Shown here: positions 27,935 through 36,692 of the stretch, piece by piece | Numbering within the stretch: the first letter of the stretch is position 1 | Layout of the letters: every line of letters starts with the position of its first letter | Source: Weissella uvarum | GTDB lineage: Bacteria > Bacillota > Bacilli > Lactobacillales > Lactobacillaceae | Assembly: GCF_016908785.1 (NCBI RefSeq) | Contig: NZ_JAFBEO010000004.1 | Coordinates: forward strand, 80,929 to 144,928 | DNA: 64,000 bases | Direction: 5' to 3' | Position numbers and translations under genes: made by a program | The notes under the pieces: generated by a model | Database searches by the model: none | Told to the model about the DNA's origin: nothing | Seen by the model: only the letters and a program-made list of their open reading frames with translations

Positions 27935-29131
27935 ATGAAGAAAACAGGTGGTATGTCAATCAAAGCTTTATTGATGGCATCACTAATTAATAATTTTGCA
28001 TTTGGTTTTATTTGGCCAATTATTACGGTTTATTTGAATGGGCCACTACATCAAACCCTGATTACAGCGGGATGGGTCATGTTGATGGTTGCCTTTGGGC
28101 AGGCATTCGGTTCGATTTTGAGCGGCCGCTTGTTTGACCGTTTTGAACCGTATCATTTGATGTTATATGGTACGTTGGCCATGATTGGCATTCAAATTGT
28201 GTTAATTTTCGTGCATGGCTGGCCGTTTTATGTCATTAATTTGATGATTGCGTCATTCCTAAATGGGTGGATTATGGCAATTATTAATGCTTATGGAACG
28301 TTAGTACGTAGTCACGATGGCCGTTATGTGTTCAATATGCTATATTTCACAAATAATTTTGGTATGGTCTTTGCTACAGCATTGATGGGCTTAATTTATC
28401 CACATGGGATTACTTGGTTGTTTATTGGTTCGTTAGTGCTTTATTTGTTGTTATTGGTAAATGTGCGGTTCAATTTTAATATCGAAGCAAGTTTTCAGAC
28501 GGTTAAAGATGCGATGGGGGTCAATAAATTACCAGTCTGGAATAAACGAATTGTCTTTGGGGTTATCTTAGGCTTGATTGTTTTATGGATTGCTTATGCC
28601 CAATGGCAAGGAAATTTGTCGGTATATATGACTGATAATTTGCACCTACCACTATGGCAATATTCACTGCTTTGGACGATCAATGGTTTGCTGATCGCAG
28701 TAATTCAATTGATTATTAATAAATTTAACCTAGGTAGTGGTAGCAAAGCGATGTGGATTCAAATTTTTGGCGGAATTTTGATGTTTGGCTGTGCCTTTTT
28801 GATTTTACCATTTGCCAAAAACTTTACTGGCTTTGCTTTTGCAATGATTGTGACAACACTTGGTGAGGTCACCGCCTTTCCGATGATTCCGGCATTGGTC
28901 AATGAATTGACACCAGCTAATTTGAAGGGGCGCTACCAAGGCTTGGTTTCTGCGGCTCCATCGATTGGTCGAGCCATTGGACCGCTTTTGGGTGGGATGA
29001 TGATTGAGCAATTTAATTATAAGATATTATTTGACAGTGGCGCAGGCCTCGTGTTTGTAACTTTTGCTATTTTGGTATACTTGATTAGTAAAGGCTATCG
29101 ACATACTCAACAATTTACAGAAGGAGACTAG
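27935..29131 (+). CDS. MFS transporter
   Basis: Major facilitator membrane protein of 398 residues with about 12 hydrophobic helices. The A-like motif between helices 2 and 3 is GSILSGRLFDRFEPY. The second half has PALVNELTPANLKGRYQGL and APSIGRAIGPLLGG, typical of drug or small-molecule exporters of the DHA1 group. The substrate is not predictable. The start is ATG 27935 with AAGGGGG upstream. The FUSC-like gene starts one base after its stop, so they form a unit. Confidence 0.85.
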   Translation: MKKTGGMSIKALLMASLINNFAFGFIWPIITVYLNGPLHQTLITAGWVMLMVAFGQAFGSILSGRLFDRFEPYHLMLYGTLAMIGIQIVLIFVHGWPFYVINLMIASFLNGWIMAIINAYGTLVRSHDGRYVFNMLYFTNNFGMVFATALMGLIYPHGITWLFIGSLVLYLLLLVNVRFNFNIEASFQTVKDAMGVNKLPVWNKRIVFGVILGLIVLWIAYAQWQGNLSVYMTDNLHLPLWQYSLLWTINGLLIAVIQLIINKFNLGSGSKAMWIQIFGGILMFGCAFLILPFAKNFTGFAFAMIVTTLGEVTAFPMIPALVNELTPANLKGRYQGLVSAAPSIGRAIGPLLGGMMIEQFNYKILFDSGAGLVFVTFAILVYLISKGYRHTQQFTEGD

Positions 29132-29695
29132 TTGCAGATGGACGCACCACATTTAAAATTTAGATTTGGTTTACGGACGGTTAAAACCGGAATTTCAGTG
29201 ATGATTTTAATTGTTATTTTTTTGGTTTTACATCGGGGTAATCCAATGATTGCGTGCCTCTCAGCGGTCTTTTCATTGCGCCAAGATTTTGAAACAACAT
29301 TGCAGTTTGGTCGGTCACGCGTAATTGCCAATGCCTTTGGTGGTGCTTTTGCGATGGTCTATTCATTTTCAATGATGGCAACGCACCATGCTGCATGGGT
29401 GCAAGTGATTGTACTTCCAGCCTTATTAATGCTATTGATTGCAGTGAATGATGCCATTAACAATAATCGGGGGATTATTGGTGCGTCGGCAGCGTTTTTG
29501 ATGATTTGTTTTACGATTCCAAGTGATGGTGACTATCTGTATGCGATCAACCGGGTCATCGATACTTTTATTGGTATGGCAGTGGCTATTTTAATGAATG
29601 TTGGCGTACATCCGGTGAAATTTGAAGAGCCAATTAAGCAAGAAGCCAAAAAAATTCATGAAGAAATCTTGGATGAAATTGAGCATAAGAATTAA
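29132..29695 (+). CDS. FUSC-like / aromatic acid exporter family membrane protein
   Basis: Membrane protein of 187 residues with about five hydrophobic helices, resembling the aromatic acid exporter/FUSC N-terminal family. Family-like features are RFGLRTVKTGISVMI at the start, ACLSAVFSLRQDFETT and NRVIDTFIGMAVAILMNVGVHP at the end. Possible starts are TTG 29132 (five bases after AAGGAG) or ATG 29138 (eleven bases). It is directly joined to the MFS gene and closed by a strong terminator. Confidence 0.78.
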   Translation: MQMDAPHLKFRFGLRTVKTGISVMILIVIFLVLHRGNPMIACLSAVFSLRQDFETTLQFGRSRVIANAFGGAFAMVYSFSMMATHHAAWVQVIVLPALLMLLIAVNDAINNNRGIIGASAAFLMICFTIPSDGDYLYAINRVIDTFIGMAVAILMNVGVHPVKFEEPIKQEAKKIHEEILDEIEHKN

Positions 29696-29739
29696 AAAAA
29701 GGCAGGTTAACCATGTATGTTAACTTGCCTTTTTTTATT
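29694..29739 (+). terminator. Intrinsic terminator after the FUSC-like gene
   Basis: An 18-bp stem with one G-U pair (29694-29711 with 29719-29736), a seven-base loop and a seven-T run. Confidence 0.9.
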
Positions 29740-29771
29740 TGTATGCCAGACTAGGGGCTTAATTTGGTTTG

Positions 29772-29780
29772 TGTTATAGT
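29772..29780 (+). promoter_or_regulatory. Extended -10 for the dehydrogenase gene
   Basis: TGTTATAGT with TATAGT at 29775-29780. No clear -35. Confidence 0.45.
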
Positions 29781-29815
29781 AGGGACAATTCTATAGAAGC
29801 GTGGAGGAAATCATG

Positions 29816-30778
29816 ATGCGAGCAGTTCAATTGGTAGAAGCAGGTGGCCAACCGATTGTCACGGATGTCCCAGAACCAAAGCAAACAGATGCTGATCAAG
29901 TTTTAGTACATGTGAAAGCAGTGGCTTTATCGAATCTTGCAAAAATGGTAGCGACCGGCCAACACTATTCAAGTCAATCAGTTTACCCACAAACGTTGGG
30001 AATTGATGGAGTTGGTGTGTTGGATGATGGCACGCGGGTTTATTTTGATCAAGTTGTGGACGGGGGTGCGCTTGCCGAAACGGTCAAAGTGGCTGTCGAT
30101 CACTTACGCTTGCTTCCAGCTGAATTAGATGACATAACAGCAGCGGCAATTGCAAATCCTGGTATGAGTGCGATGGCTGCCTTAACTAAGCGTATTCAAT
30201 GGCATCCTGGCGCAACGGTCTTAATTAATGGTGCGACTGGTACGGCGGGACAGCTGGCCGTGAAAATCGCTAAGGCGATTGGGGCCAAACGTGTGATTGC
30301 AACAGGCCGGCGGACGGAAGCGCTTGAAGCAAGTGGTGCCGACGTCATTTTGGCCACGGAAAGCCTTGATTTAACGGATGCGACTGATTTTGCTCAGTAT
30401 CAAGCTGGTTTGCGGACGGTCGTGGGGAATGTTGATATTGTGCTGGACTATTTGTATGGGCCGGCTGCTAAGGCCATTTTAACGACGATTGCAGACGCTG
30501 TAGGTGGCCAACACGCGGTTCAATATATTGATGTTGGGTCAATGGCTGGTAAGACGTTAGATTTACCAGCAAGTGTTTTGCGTAGCTCAAAATTAACCTT
30601 AATGGGTTCGGGGTTACAATCTGTCGATAGCTCAGAATTGCTTGACGCTGTCGAGACAGTTTTTCAATTGGCTGCACACTATGACTGGCGGATTGCTACG
30701 CAAGTATATCCTGTTAAAGAATCAGCAACGGCTTTTAATGCACCAAATCAACCACGGGCTGTTATTACTTTTTCATAA
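29816..30778 (+). CDS. Zinc-independent MDR-family oxidoreductase
   Basis: Medium-chain dehydrogenase/reductase, quinone-oxidoreductase-like, 320 residues. The NAD(P)-binding site is INGATGTAGQLAVKIAKAIGA at about 140-160, followed by VIATGRR, where the Arg favours NADPH. The GHE and four-cysteine zinc motifs of alcohol dehydrogenases are absent. ATG 29816 lies eight bases after GGAGG, and ATG 29813 is also possible. It is monocistronic and converges on the ybaN gene. The substrate is unknown. Confidence 0.82.
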   Translation: MRAVQLVEAGGQPIVTDVPEPKQTDADQVLVHVKAVALSNLAKMVATGQHYSSQSVYPQTLGIDGVGVLDDGTRVYFDQVVDGGALAETVKVAVDHLRLLPAELDDITAAAIANPGMSAMAALTKRIQWHPGATVLINGATGTAGQLAVKIAKAIGAKRVIATGRRTEALEASGADVILATESLDLTDATDFAQYQAGLRTVVGNVDIVLDYLYGPAAKAILTTIADAVGGQHAVQYIDVGSMAGKTLDLPASVLRSSKLTLMGSGLQSVDSSELLDAVETVFQLAAHYDWRIATQVYPVKESATAFNAPNQPRAVITFS

Positions 30779-30812
30779 AAAAACATCGCTCATATAATCA
30801 GCGATGTTTTGC
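30779..30812. terminator. Convergent terminator
   Basis: AAAACATCGCT pairs with AGCGATGTTTT around a nine-base loop. The better T run is on the minus strand, for ybaN. Confidence 0.75.
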
Positions 30813-30814
30813 AG

Positions 30815-31228
30815 TTATTCAGTTTCATTTAATTTTACGCGTTCATTGTGTTTTTTGAATAAATTGTTGAAGAGGTAACCGCGATAGAAACCTTCCATAC
30901 TAATAATCTGAGCCAACGAACAAGCAATTAAAGTTAAGCGAAGCCAAAGTTTGGGTACGGTGATGAATGGAATGGCCATAAAAGCGGCCGAAAATAGATA
31001 AATGGCAATGCGTTGTTTCTGATTTAATTTCCGCTGATATACGCCTTCTTCAACGTAGCGTTGGTAATATTTATTTTTTAAGATCCAAGCGTGTAAGCGT
31101 GGTGAAGAGCGAGCCCAACAGAAAGCTGCAAAGAAATAAAAACCTGTGGTTGGGAGACCGGGAATCCAAATGGCAACGGTTCCGATGGAAAAGAGGATGA
31201 GGCCAGTCAGTATGTAGAGATAGCGCAT
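30815..31228 (-). CDS. YbaN-family (DUF454) membrane protein
   Basis: Small membrane protein of 137 residues of the YbaN/DUF454 family, function unknown. The N-terminal helix runs into WIPGLPTTGFYFFAAFCWARSSPR, the family signature. A second hydrophobic pair lies at about 75-115. The start is the ATG complementary to 31226-31228 behind AAGGA. It is transcribed away from ispE. Confidence 0.87.
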   Translation of the reverse strand: MRYLYILTGLILFSIGTVAIWIPGLPTTGFYFFAAFCWARSSPRLHAWILKNKYYQRYVEEGVYQRKLNQKQRIAIYLFSAAFMAIPFITVPKLWLRLTLIACSLAQIISMEGFYRGYLFNNLFKKHNERVKLNETE

Positions 31229-31262
31229 AGTGTTCCAATCCTTTTTTGTGTTTGTTGCGCAT

Positions 31263-31271
31263 ATTATAACA
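31263..31271 (-). promoter_or_regulatory. ybaN extended -10
   Basis: On the minus strand TGTTATAAT, with the -10 covering 31263-31268. Confidence 0.5.
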
Positions 31272-31317
31272 AGATTTTGTGGTTCCGCCTATGGACTAAC
31301 CTATTTTGTTGCATATT

Positions 31318-31326
31318 TGTTATAAT
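31318..31326 (+). promoter_or_regulatory. ispE extended -10
   Basis: TGTTATAAT with TATAAT at 31321-31326. It is divergent from the ybaN promoter, about 50 bases apart. Confidence 0.55.
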
Positions 31327-31361
31327 GACTGTAATACTTTGAGAAGCTGGGGGAGGAGTGA

Positions 31362-32219
31362 GTGGAAATTTTAGAACGCGCCTATGCTAAACTGAATATT
31401 AGCTTAGATACCCCGTATCTCCATCGTGATGGGCTTCAAGAATGGGATATGTTCATGGTGCCAATCGATTTGGCGGATTATGTCACAATCAAAACGACTC
31501 AAGAACATCATGATATTCATGTTGATTCAACGAGTGGGGTACTCCCATTGAATGAAAAGAATTTAGCCTATCAGGCCGCAGCGTTGATGCGTGAACAAGC
31601 TCAGCAAAGTGACGGTGTTGATATTTATATCGATAAACGAATTCCGGTTGCAGCTGGCTTGGGTGGTGGTTCTTCGGATGCGGCTGCGGTGATGCGGGGC
31701 TTAAATAAACTGTGGTCAATGCATCTGAGTGAAGCCCAGTTAGCTAAATTGGGTCTGTCAATTGATGCTGATGTACCATTTTGTATTTATAGCCGACCAG
31801 CGCGAGTAACTGGTCGTGGTGAAGTGGTGGAACCAATTCAAAATAAACTACCCTCTCTTTGGGTAGTCGTCGCTAAACCAGCGGTGAGTGTGTCCACCCC
31901 TAAAATCTTGAAACAAATTGATTATGATCAATTACAGCATGGTGATATGGCGGCTTTGATGGCAGCTTTGGAACTGGGAGATATGTCCCAGGTCTATGCA
32001 GAAATGTTTAATGTGCTCGAACCGGTCACGGCGACACGTTATCCTGAAATTACTAACTTAAAAATAAAAATGCAGAAATTTGGTGCTGATGCCGTCCAAA
32101 TGTCTGGAACCGGGCCAACTGTATTTGCGATTACAAATAAGCAATCGCGTGCAAAAAGAATTTACAATGCTGTACGTGGCTTTGTACAAGAGACTTTTAT
32201 TGCCCACATTGTTCAATAA
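31362..32219 (+). CDS. ispE: 4-diphosphocytidyl-2-C-methyl-D-erythritol kinase
   Basis: GHMP-superfamily kinase, 285 residues. The N-terminal YAKLNISLDTPY and the phosphate-binding PVAAGLGGGSSDAAA (residues 95-109) are diagnostic for IspE, and the C-terminal MSGTGPTVFAI is the third GHMP motif. IspE belongs to the MEP isoprenoid route, yet lactic acid bacteria of this group normally use mevalonate, and dxr is missing from its conserved place at cdsA-rseP in this window. The role here is therefore unclear. The start is GTG 31362 after GGGAGGAG. The sseB gene follows by 18 bases. Confidence 0.9.
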   Translation: MEILERAYAKLNISLDTPYLHRDGLQEWDMFMVPIDLADYVTIKTTQEHHDIHVDSTSGVLPLNEKNLAYQAAALMREQAQQSDGVDIYIDKRIPVAAGLGGGSSDAAAVMRGLNKLWSMHLSEAQLAKLGLSIDADVPFCIYSRPARVTGRGEVVEPIQNKLPSLWVVVAKPAVSVSTPKILKQIDYDQLQHGDMAALMAALELGDMSQVYAEMFNVLEPVTATRYPEITNLKIKMQKFGADAVQMSGTGPTVFAITNKQSRAKRIYNAVRGFVQETFIAHIVQ

Positions 32220-32237
32220 TGAAAGAGAGCGTATGAA

Positions 32238-33017
32238 ATGTTTGAATTAGATATTACGAATCAACCCGTCTTAGATGCTTTACATGATTTGCGAGAAAAT
32301 CAAAATGAGGATACGGAAGCTGCGTATACACAAGCTTTGCTAGAAGCCCACTTTATTGCGCCAGTTAGTTTTACTGAGCCTTTGCAAGAACAGGCTGATG
32401 GTTCAATTGTTTTGCCAGAAGGGGCCGAGGTACGCTTTGTCACTTTACGTGATGAAGATGATAATATGGTTTTCCCTGTCTTCACAGATATGGAGAAGTA
32501 TAATACTGATGGAGAATGGCAAGCTGAAGAACCGGTTTACCCTTATCCAATGTCAATTGAACAATATTTGCCAATGGTTTTTGACGAAGAAGTACCAAAT
32601 ATGGGCGGTTTGGTCTTAAACCCATTCTCAGAGGACGGCATGCCAATTACGAAAGATAACATGGGGTATTTGGCGAATGTCTTGGAAGCACTTCAAGAAG
32701 ATGGTGGCGTTCCAGTAATTCCAGCTGATGAAATTGCACCAGGTGCATTGCAATATGATTTAGTCAACTTTGCGGATGATCATGGTGATATTATTAATGC
32801 CCTTTATCTACTTTGGTTGGGGCAAGAAGATGGCGGTAATTACTTGATTGTCGTTGATGGTCCTGACCGTGATGCTGTGATGGCCTTAGGCCCTGATCTT
32901 GAAAAGCTCTTCACGGATGACGCTGGTAGTGAAGGTCCTGACTTTAATATGATGATGAGTGAAGACTTTGGTGATGGATTATCAGAATTCAAACCAGTCT
33001 TTGATCATACAGTTTAA
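32238..33017 (+). CDS. SseB-family protein
   Basis: Acidic soluble protein of 259 residues of the SseB type. The N-terminal region FIAPVSFTEPLQEQADGSIVLP and VRFVTLRDEDDNMVFPVFTDMEKY match the SseB N-terminal domain. A later half (about 160-259), with ALYLLWLGQEDGGNYLIVVDG, resembles the C-terminal SseB domain. The molecular function is not established. It lies 18 bases after ispE and is closed by a terminator. Confidence 0.75.
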   Translation: MFELDITNQPVLDALHDLRENQNEDTEAAYTQALLEAHFIAPVSFTEPLQEQADGSIVLPEGAEVRFVTLRDEDDNMVFPVFTDMEKYNTDGEWQAEEPVYPYPMSIEQYLPMVFDEEVPNMGGLVLNPFSEDGMPITKDNMGYLANVLEALQEDGGVPVIPADEIAPGALQYDLVNFADDHGDIINALYLLWLGQEDGGNYLIVVDGPDRDAVMALGPDLEKLFTDDAGSEGPDFNMMMSEDFGDGLSEFKPVFDHTV

Positions 33018-33026
33018 GTAAGCATG

Positions 33027-33058
33027 GTCGCTCAAAAAAGTTTTGAGTGGCTTTTTTT
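33027..33058 (+). terminator. Terminator after the SseB gene
   Basis: GTCGCTCAAAA pairs with TTTTGAGTGGC (two U-G pairs) around AAG, then seven Ts. The longest frame of the next gene overlaps its tail. Confidence 0.8.
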
Positions 33059-33073
33059 GTAAGGAGGCAAGCT

Positions 33074-34087
33074 GTGGAAAAGACACAAGTCGCAATAATT
33101 GGTGCTGGACCAGTTGGATTGTATACTGCTTTCTATGCGCGGATGCGTGGTCTAGATGTGACAGTTTTAGATAGTTTAGAAACAGTTGGGGGTCAAGTCG
33201 CTCATTTATATCCGCAAAAAGATTTATTAGATATTCCTGGTTTTACTAAAATTGATGGACAAACCTTGGTTAAAAATCTAAAACAACAGGCTGATCAGTT
33301 GGAAACGCGGTTTTCACTGAATACAGTGGTGCAGGATTTAAACTACGACGCGACACATGATTATTTTGTGTTACAAACGAATCAAGGTGAGTTGATTGCG
33401 CAAAGAGTAGTTTTGGCAATTGGCCGTGGTGCGTTTGAGCCAAAACGGTTGCCAAATGGAATTGGATCAGCCTTTGAAGGCCAAGGGGTTTACTATATTG
33501 CGGATGATTTGCAACACTTTGCGGGGCGTGATGTTTTAGTAGCTGGTGGTGGCGACTCAGCTGTTGATCAAGCACTGGCTTTGGTACCCTATGCGCATCA
33601 AGTTTACTTGACCCACCGGCGCAATCGCTTTCGTGCAATGGCATACACTCTGGAGCAATTAGCAAATACGAATGTGAAGCAATTAACACCATATAATATT
33701 ACGGATATCCAGGCTGCAAGTGGGAAATTAGCTGTTAACTTAGAAAATAATGAAGATCAGACTGATCAAACACTTTTGGTTGATGATGTTGTTGTGAGTT
33801 ATGGTTTTCAATCTAATAGTCAAATGATTGAAGGTTGGACATGTCATCCGGTGATTGAACGGCAGCGTTGTGTGGTCCGACAAGATATGGCAACAACAGT
33901 TCCTGGGTTGTACGCTGTAGGAGATATTGCTGGTTATCCAGGTAAAGCTGACTTGATTGCAACTGGTTTTGGTGAAGGACCAGTGGCGATTCTATCTATC
34001 TTAAAGGAATTGGACCCTGCAGCCGCAGGACCTTTACACTCATCAGGATTTACCATTACGGATGGTGATTTGAACCCATTAAAGTAA
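33074..34087 (+). CDS. Ferredoxin--NADP reductase, thioredoxin-reductase-like
   Basis: FAD-dependent enzyme of the FNR type 2 (YumC-like) family, 337 residues. FAD site [13 protein letters not shown] is near residues 8-20, NADPH site [15 protein letters not shown] is mid-protein, and the C-terminal FAD part is [23 protein letters not shown]. The CxxC pair of true thioredoxin reductase is absent, as expected. The start is GTG 33074, six bases after AAGGAGG; the earlier frame start falls in the previous terminator. It is monocistronic. Confidence 0.9.
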   Translation: MEKTQVAIIGAGPVGLYTAFYARMRGLDVTVLDSLETVGGQVAHLYPQKDLLDIPGFTKIDGQTLVKNLKQQADQLETRFSLNTVVQDLNYDATHDYFVLQTNQGELIAQRVVLAIGRGAFEPKRLPNGIGSAFEGQGVYYIADDLQHFAGRDVLVAGGGDSAVDQALALVPYAHQVYLTHRRNRFRAMAYTLEQLANTNVKQLTPYNITDIQAASGKLAVNLENNEDQTDQTLLVDDVVVSYGFQSNSQMIEGWTCHPVIERQRCVVRQDMATTVPGLYAVGDIAGYPGKADLIATGFGEGPVAILSILKELDPAAAGPLHSSGFTITDGDLNPLK

Positions 34088-34093
34088 GGTTCA

Positions 34094-34124
34094 TTGTGCG
34101 CAGACGCACAAAATTTGTTATACT
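34094..34124 (+). promoter_or_regulatory. gpmA promoter with overlapping palindrome
   Basis: Extended -10 TGTTATACT (TATACT 34119-34124). Just upstream, TTGTGCG-CAGA-CGCACAA (34094-34111) is a perfect 7-bp inverted repeat covering the -35 area. It may be an operator or the remains of a terminator for the previous gene. Confidence 0.45.
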
Positions 34125-34158
34125 AATTAGGAAAATAAAAATAAGAAGAGGTATCGTA

Positions 34159-34872
34159 ATGTCAAAGTTAGTTATGGTTCGTCACGGACAAAGTGAATGG
34201 AACGCCAAGAATCTATTTAATGGTTGGGTTGATACCAAGTTGAGCCCAGTTGGGGTAGAACAAGCTCGTTCAGCTGGTCAATTGTTAGCTGAATCTGGCA
34301 TTGAATTTGATCAAGCTTATACTTCTGTTTTGACTCGTGCAATTCAAACGTTGCATTTGGTTTTGGAAGAAGATGGTCAACTTTGGATTCCAGAAGAAAA
34401 GTCATGGCGTTTGAATGAACGTAATTATGGTGCCCTACAAGGTTTGAACAAGGCTGATGCCGCTGAAAAGTGGGGTGACGATCAAGTTCACCAATGGCGT
34501 CGTTCATACGATGTATTGCCTCCATTGTTGGAAAGCTATGATGAAACAACGACTGTTGATGGTGAAACTTATGCTTCATTTGACCGTCGTTATGCCGGTG
34601 TACCTGAAAATGAATTGCCATTAGGTGAAAATTTGAAGGTCACTTTGGAACGTGTGCTTCCATACTGGAATGATACAATTTCAAAGGATTTGAAGGCTGG
34701 TAAGAATGTTATTATCGCCGCTCATGGAAACTCATTGCGTGCCTTGGCTAAGCACATTGAAAAGATTTCTGATGAAGATATCATGGGTCTTGAAATTGCG
34801 AATGGTCAACCAATCGTTTACGATTTGGATGATGATTTGAATGTTGTCTCAAAGGACATCTTGGCTAAGTAA
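34159..34872 (+). CDS. gpmA: 2,3-bisphosphoglycerate-dependent phosphoglycerate mutase
   Basis: Glycolytic enzyme that interconverts 3- and 2-phosphoglycerate, 237 residues. The catalytic phospho-histidine is H9 in VRHGQSEWN and the second His is H189 in [10 protein letters not shown]. The [18 protein letters not shown] and RRSYDVLPP segments are typical. The start is ATG 34159 with AGAAGAGGT upstream; the frame is open 21 codons further but runs through the promoter. Codon use looks optimised, fitting high expression. Confidence 0.97.
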   Translation: MSKLVMVRHGQSEWNAKNLFNGWVDTKLSPVGVEQARSAGQLLAESGIEFDQAYTSVLTRAIQTLHLVLEEDGQLWIPEEKSWRLNERNYGALQGLNKADAAEKWGDDQVHQWRRSYDVLPPLLESYDETTTVDGETYASFDRRYAGVPENELPLGENLKVTLERVLPYWNDTISKDLKAGKNVIIAAHGNSLRALAKHIEKISDEDIMGLEIANGQPIVYDLDDDLNVVSKDILAK

Positions 34873-34908
34873 CTTTAAGTAATACAAATTAAGATGTTCA
34901 AGATTCTT

Positions 34909-34947
34909 AAAAACCTGTTTCTCAATCTGAGAAGCAGGTTTTTTTAT
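34909..34947 (+). terminator. Intrinsic terminator after gpmA
   Basis: A 16-bp stem with one G-U pair (34909-34924 with 34928-34943), loop ATC, and a seven-T run. Confidence 0.92.
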
Positions 34948-34996
34948 CGAAAATGGGCAAAAGGAAATTAATCAGCAGTTGCCGTCCTGAAAATTC

Positions 34997-35026
34997 TTGT
35001 TGTTGCTAGATTGATTAATGTATAAT
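34997..35026 (+). promoter_or_regulatory. Promoter of the tyrosine kinase module
   Basis: -35 TTGTTG (34997-35002) and -10 TATAAT (35021-35026) with an 18-base spacer. Confidence 0.6.
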
Positions 35027-35104
35027 CAGAAGTGTTATCATTGTGGTTATGCTAAAGATATTATTATGTAGAGTTTTTTTAACGAGTTGGGAGTCGAGTT
35101 CAAC

Positions 35105-35872
35105 ATGGAGAATGTAATTGATTTAAGACATATTTGGCAAATTATTAAGCAAAATCTGGTGTTGATGTTAACACTTGGTGTGTTATTCGCTGGGGTTGGT
35201 TTTGCTGTTTCAAAATTTGTCATCGAACCACAATACGCTTCATCGGTTAATTTATTAGTTAATCGTAAAGATAAGCAGTCTCAAGATGGTGCTGCACAAT
35301 ATCAAAATCAACAAGCGGATGTCCAAATGATTAATACGTATAAGGATATTATTAATCAACCTGTGATTTTGGATCAAGTATCCAATAATTTGAGTGATAA
35401 GTTTACCAAGCATCAGTTACAGAATTTAACTGATAAAATTTCGATTTCAAACCAGCAAAACTCACAGGTGTTCGAAGTTAGCGTTAAAACCGGCAATCCA
35501 TATTTATCACGGGATATTGCTAATGAAATTGCAAAGGTATTTAAGAGTAAGATTACCAAGATTATGGATACGCCTTCAAATCTAACGATTGTATCGAAAG
35601 CTTCAGCTCACAAAACGCCCGTATCGCCTAAGATACCATTAATTACGTTAATTAGTTTTGTATTAGGTGTTTTGGTGGCCTTTGCCTGGGGCATGCTTCG
35701 TGATATGTCGGATCGAACAATTAAGAGTGTTGATTATATTACGCAAAAACTTGGTTTAACCAACTTAGGGATGGTCGGTTATGCTGAGCACGTTCGATCA
35801 GTTGACGATGTCTTGAAAGCACAAGAAAAGGGACTTAATCAACCAACCCCATCACGTCGTCGTCGGGTTTAA
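35105..35872 (+). CDS. cpsC: Wzz/CpsC-type polysaccharide co-polymerase, kinase modulator
   Basis: Membrane adaptor that controls chain length and activates the partner tyrosine kinase, 255 residues. TM1 lies near residues 19-40 and TM2 near 178-200. Between them is an extracellular Wzz domain (PQYASSVNLLVNRKD) and the proline-bearing KTPVSPKIPL before TM2. The short cytoplasmic tail ends in SRRRRV. I chose ATG 35105 because MENVIDLRHIW fits family starts; TTG 35087 is possible. The kinase gene follows after 11 bases. Confidence 0.88.
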   Translation: MENVIDLRHIWQIIKQNLVLMLTLGVLFAGVGFAVSKFVIEPQYASSVNLLVNRKDKQSQDGAAQYQNQQADVQMINTYKDIINQPVILDQVSNNLSDKFTKHQLQNLTDKISISNQQNSQVFEVSVKTGNPYLSRDIANEIAKVFKSKITKIMDTPSNLTIVSKASAHKTPVSPKIPLITLISFVLGVLVAFAWGMLRDMSDRTIKSVDYITQKLGLTNLGMVGYAEHVRSVDDVLKAQEKGLNQPTPSRRRRV

Positions 35873-35883
35873 GGAGTTCAAAA

Positions 35884-36618
35884 ATGGGATTATTTAAATC
35901 AAAAAATAAAGCAAGAGCAGAGAAGGAACCAAGTAAAGTTGAATTAGTGACTTTCACGGAGCCTAAAAATGTCATTTCAGAACAAATCCGAACGGTGCGG
36001 ACGAATATTGAGTTTAGTGCGGCAGGGATTGATGATTTTAAGTTGATGATGCTTACCTCACCTGAAATTGGGGATGGAAAATCAACTGTGGCCGCTAATT
36101 TGGCGGTGGCATGGGCGCAAGCCGGTAAGCGAACATTATTGGTTGATACCGACTTACGACGTCCAACCGTCCATTTGTCATTTTATCTAGATAATCAGCA
36201 TGGTCTGTCAACACTCTTGGTACGAGATGAGCAGCCTAAAGAAGTAATTAAAGGGACGTTTGTACCTGGATTGTCAGTTTTGACGTCGGGACCCGTCCCA
36301 CCAAATCCGGCTGAACTTTTAGCATCATCTAAGATGGGTGATTTAATGCATTGGATGCGTGAAAACTTTGATGTTGTTTTATTCGATGCGCCACCAGTTA
36401 TTGCCGTTAGTGATGCACAAGTGCTGATGCCTCGAGTAGACGGGGTTGCTTTGGTGGTAACAATGAATAAGACACTTAAGTCTAATTTGAATCGTACAGT
36501 TGAAATTTTACAATTATCAGAAAATACCAAAATTTTGGGAGCGATTGAACGAGTCAAAGATAAGCGTTCAGATGACGGTTATGGCTACGGTTATGGCTAC
36601 GGTTATGGGGATAACTGA
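35884..36618 (+). CDS. cpsD: CpsD-type bacterial tyrosine kinase
   Basis: BY-kinase of 244 residues that autophosphorylates and controls polysaccharide synthesis or other substrates. Walker A is GDGKS at residues 63-67, Walker A' is LLVDTDLRRP with D88 and D90, and Walker B is LFDAPP with D168. The C-terminus is a perfectly alternating Tyr-Gly tail with tyrosines at 233, 235, 237, 239 and 241, the autophosphorylation cluster, coded by a 12-base tandem repeat. It pairs with the upstream CpsC. A terminator separates it from the phosphatase gene. Confidence 0.93.
   Translation: MGLFKSKNKARAEKEPSKVELVTFTEPKNVISEQIRTVRTNIEFSAAGIDDFKLMMLTSPEIGDGKSTVAANLAVAWAQAGKRTLLVDTDLRRPTVHLSFYLDNQHGLSTLLVRDEQPKEVIKGTFVPGLSVLTSGPVPPNPAELLASSKMGDLMHWMRENFDVVLFDAPPVIAVSDAQVLMPRVDGVALVVTMNKTLKSNLNRTVEILQLSENTKILGAIERVKDKRSDDGYGYGYGYGYGDN
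36577..36608 (+). repeat. 12-base tandem repeat in the kinase tail
   Basis: GGTTATGGCTAC occurs at 36577-36588 and 36589-36600, with a partial third copy to 36608. Each unit codes Gly-Tyr-Gly-Tyr, so gain or loss of a unit stays in frame and changes the tyrosine number by two. Confidence 0.9.
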
Positions 36619-36631
36619 TTATTGAAAAAGG

Positions 36632-36660
36632 AGCAGCGGGGATAAGTCGCTGCTTTTTTT
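36632..36660 (+). terminator. Terminator between cpsD and cpsB
   Basis: AGCAGCG pairs with CGCTGCT around a nine-base loop and runs into seven Ts. It would separate kinase and phosphatase expression unless read-through occurs. Confidence 0.75.
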
Positions 36661-36692
36661 AATTCAAGATGAAAAAGCGAAGGGAATTAAAG

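Noticed and set aside
33270..33692. Minus-strand frame of 140 codons inside the ferredoxin reductase gene
   Set aside because: Antisense shadow, His/Pro/Leu-rich, no ribosome site.
35049..35117. Possible 22-codon leader peptide overlapping the start of the CpsC gene
   Set aside because: No ribosome site and no regulatory residue pattern; probably chance.
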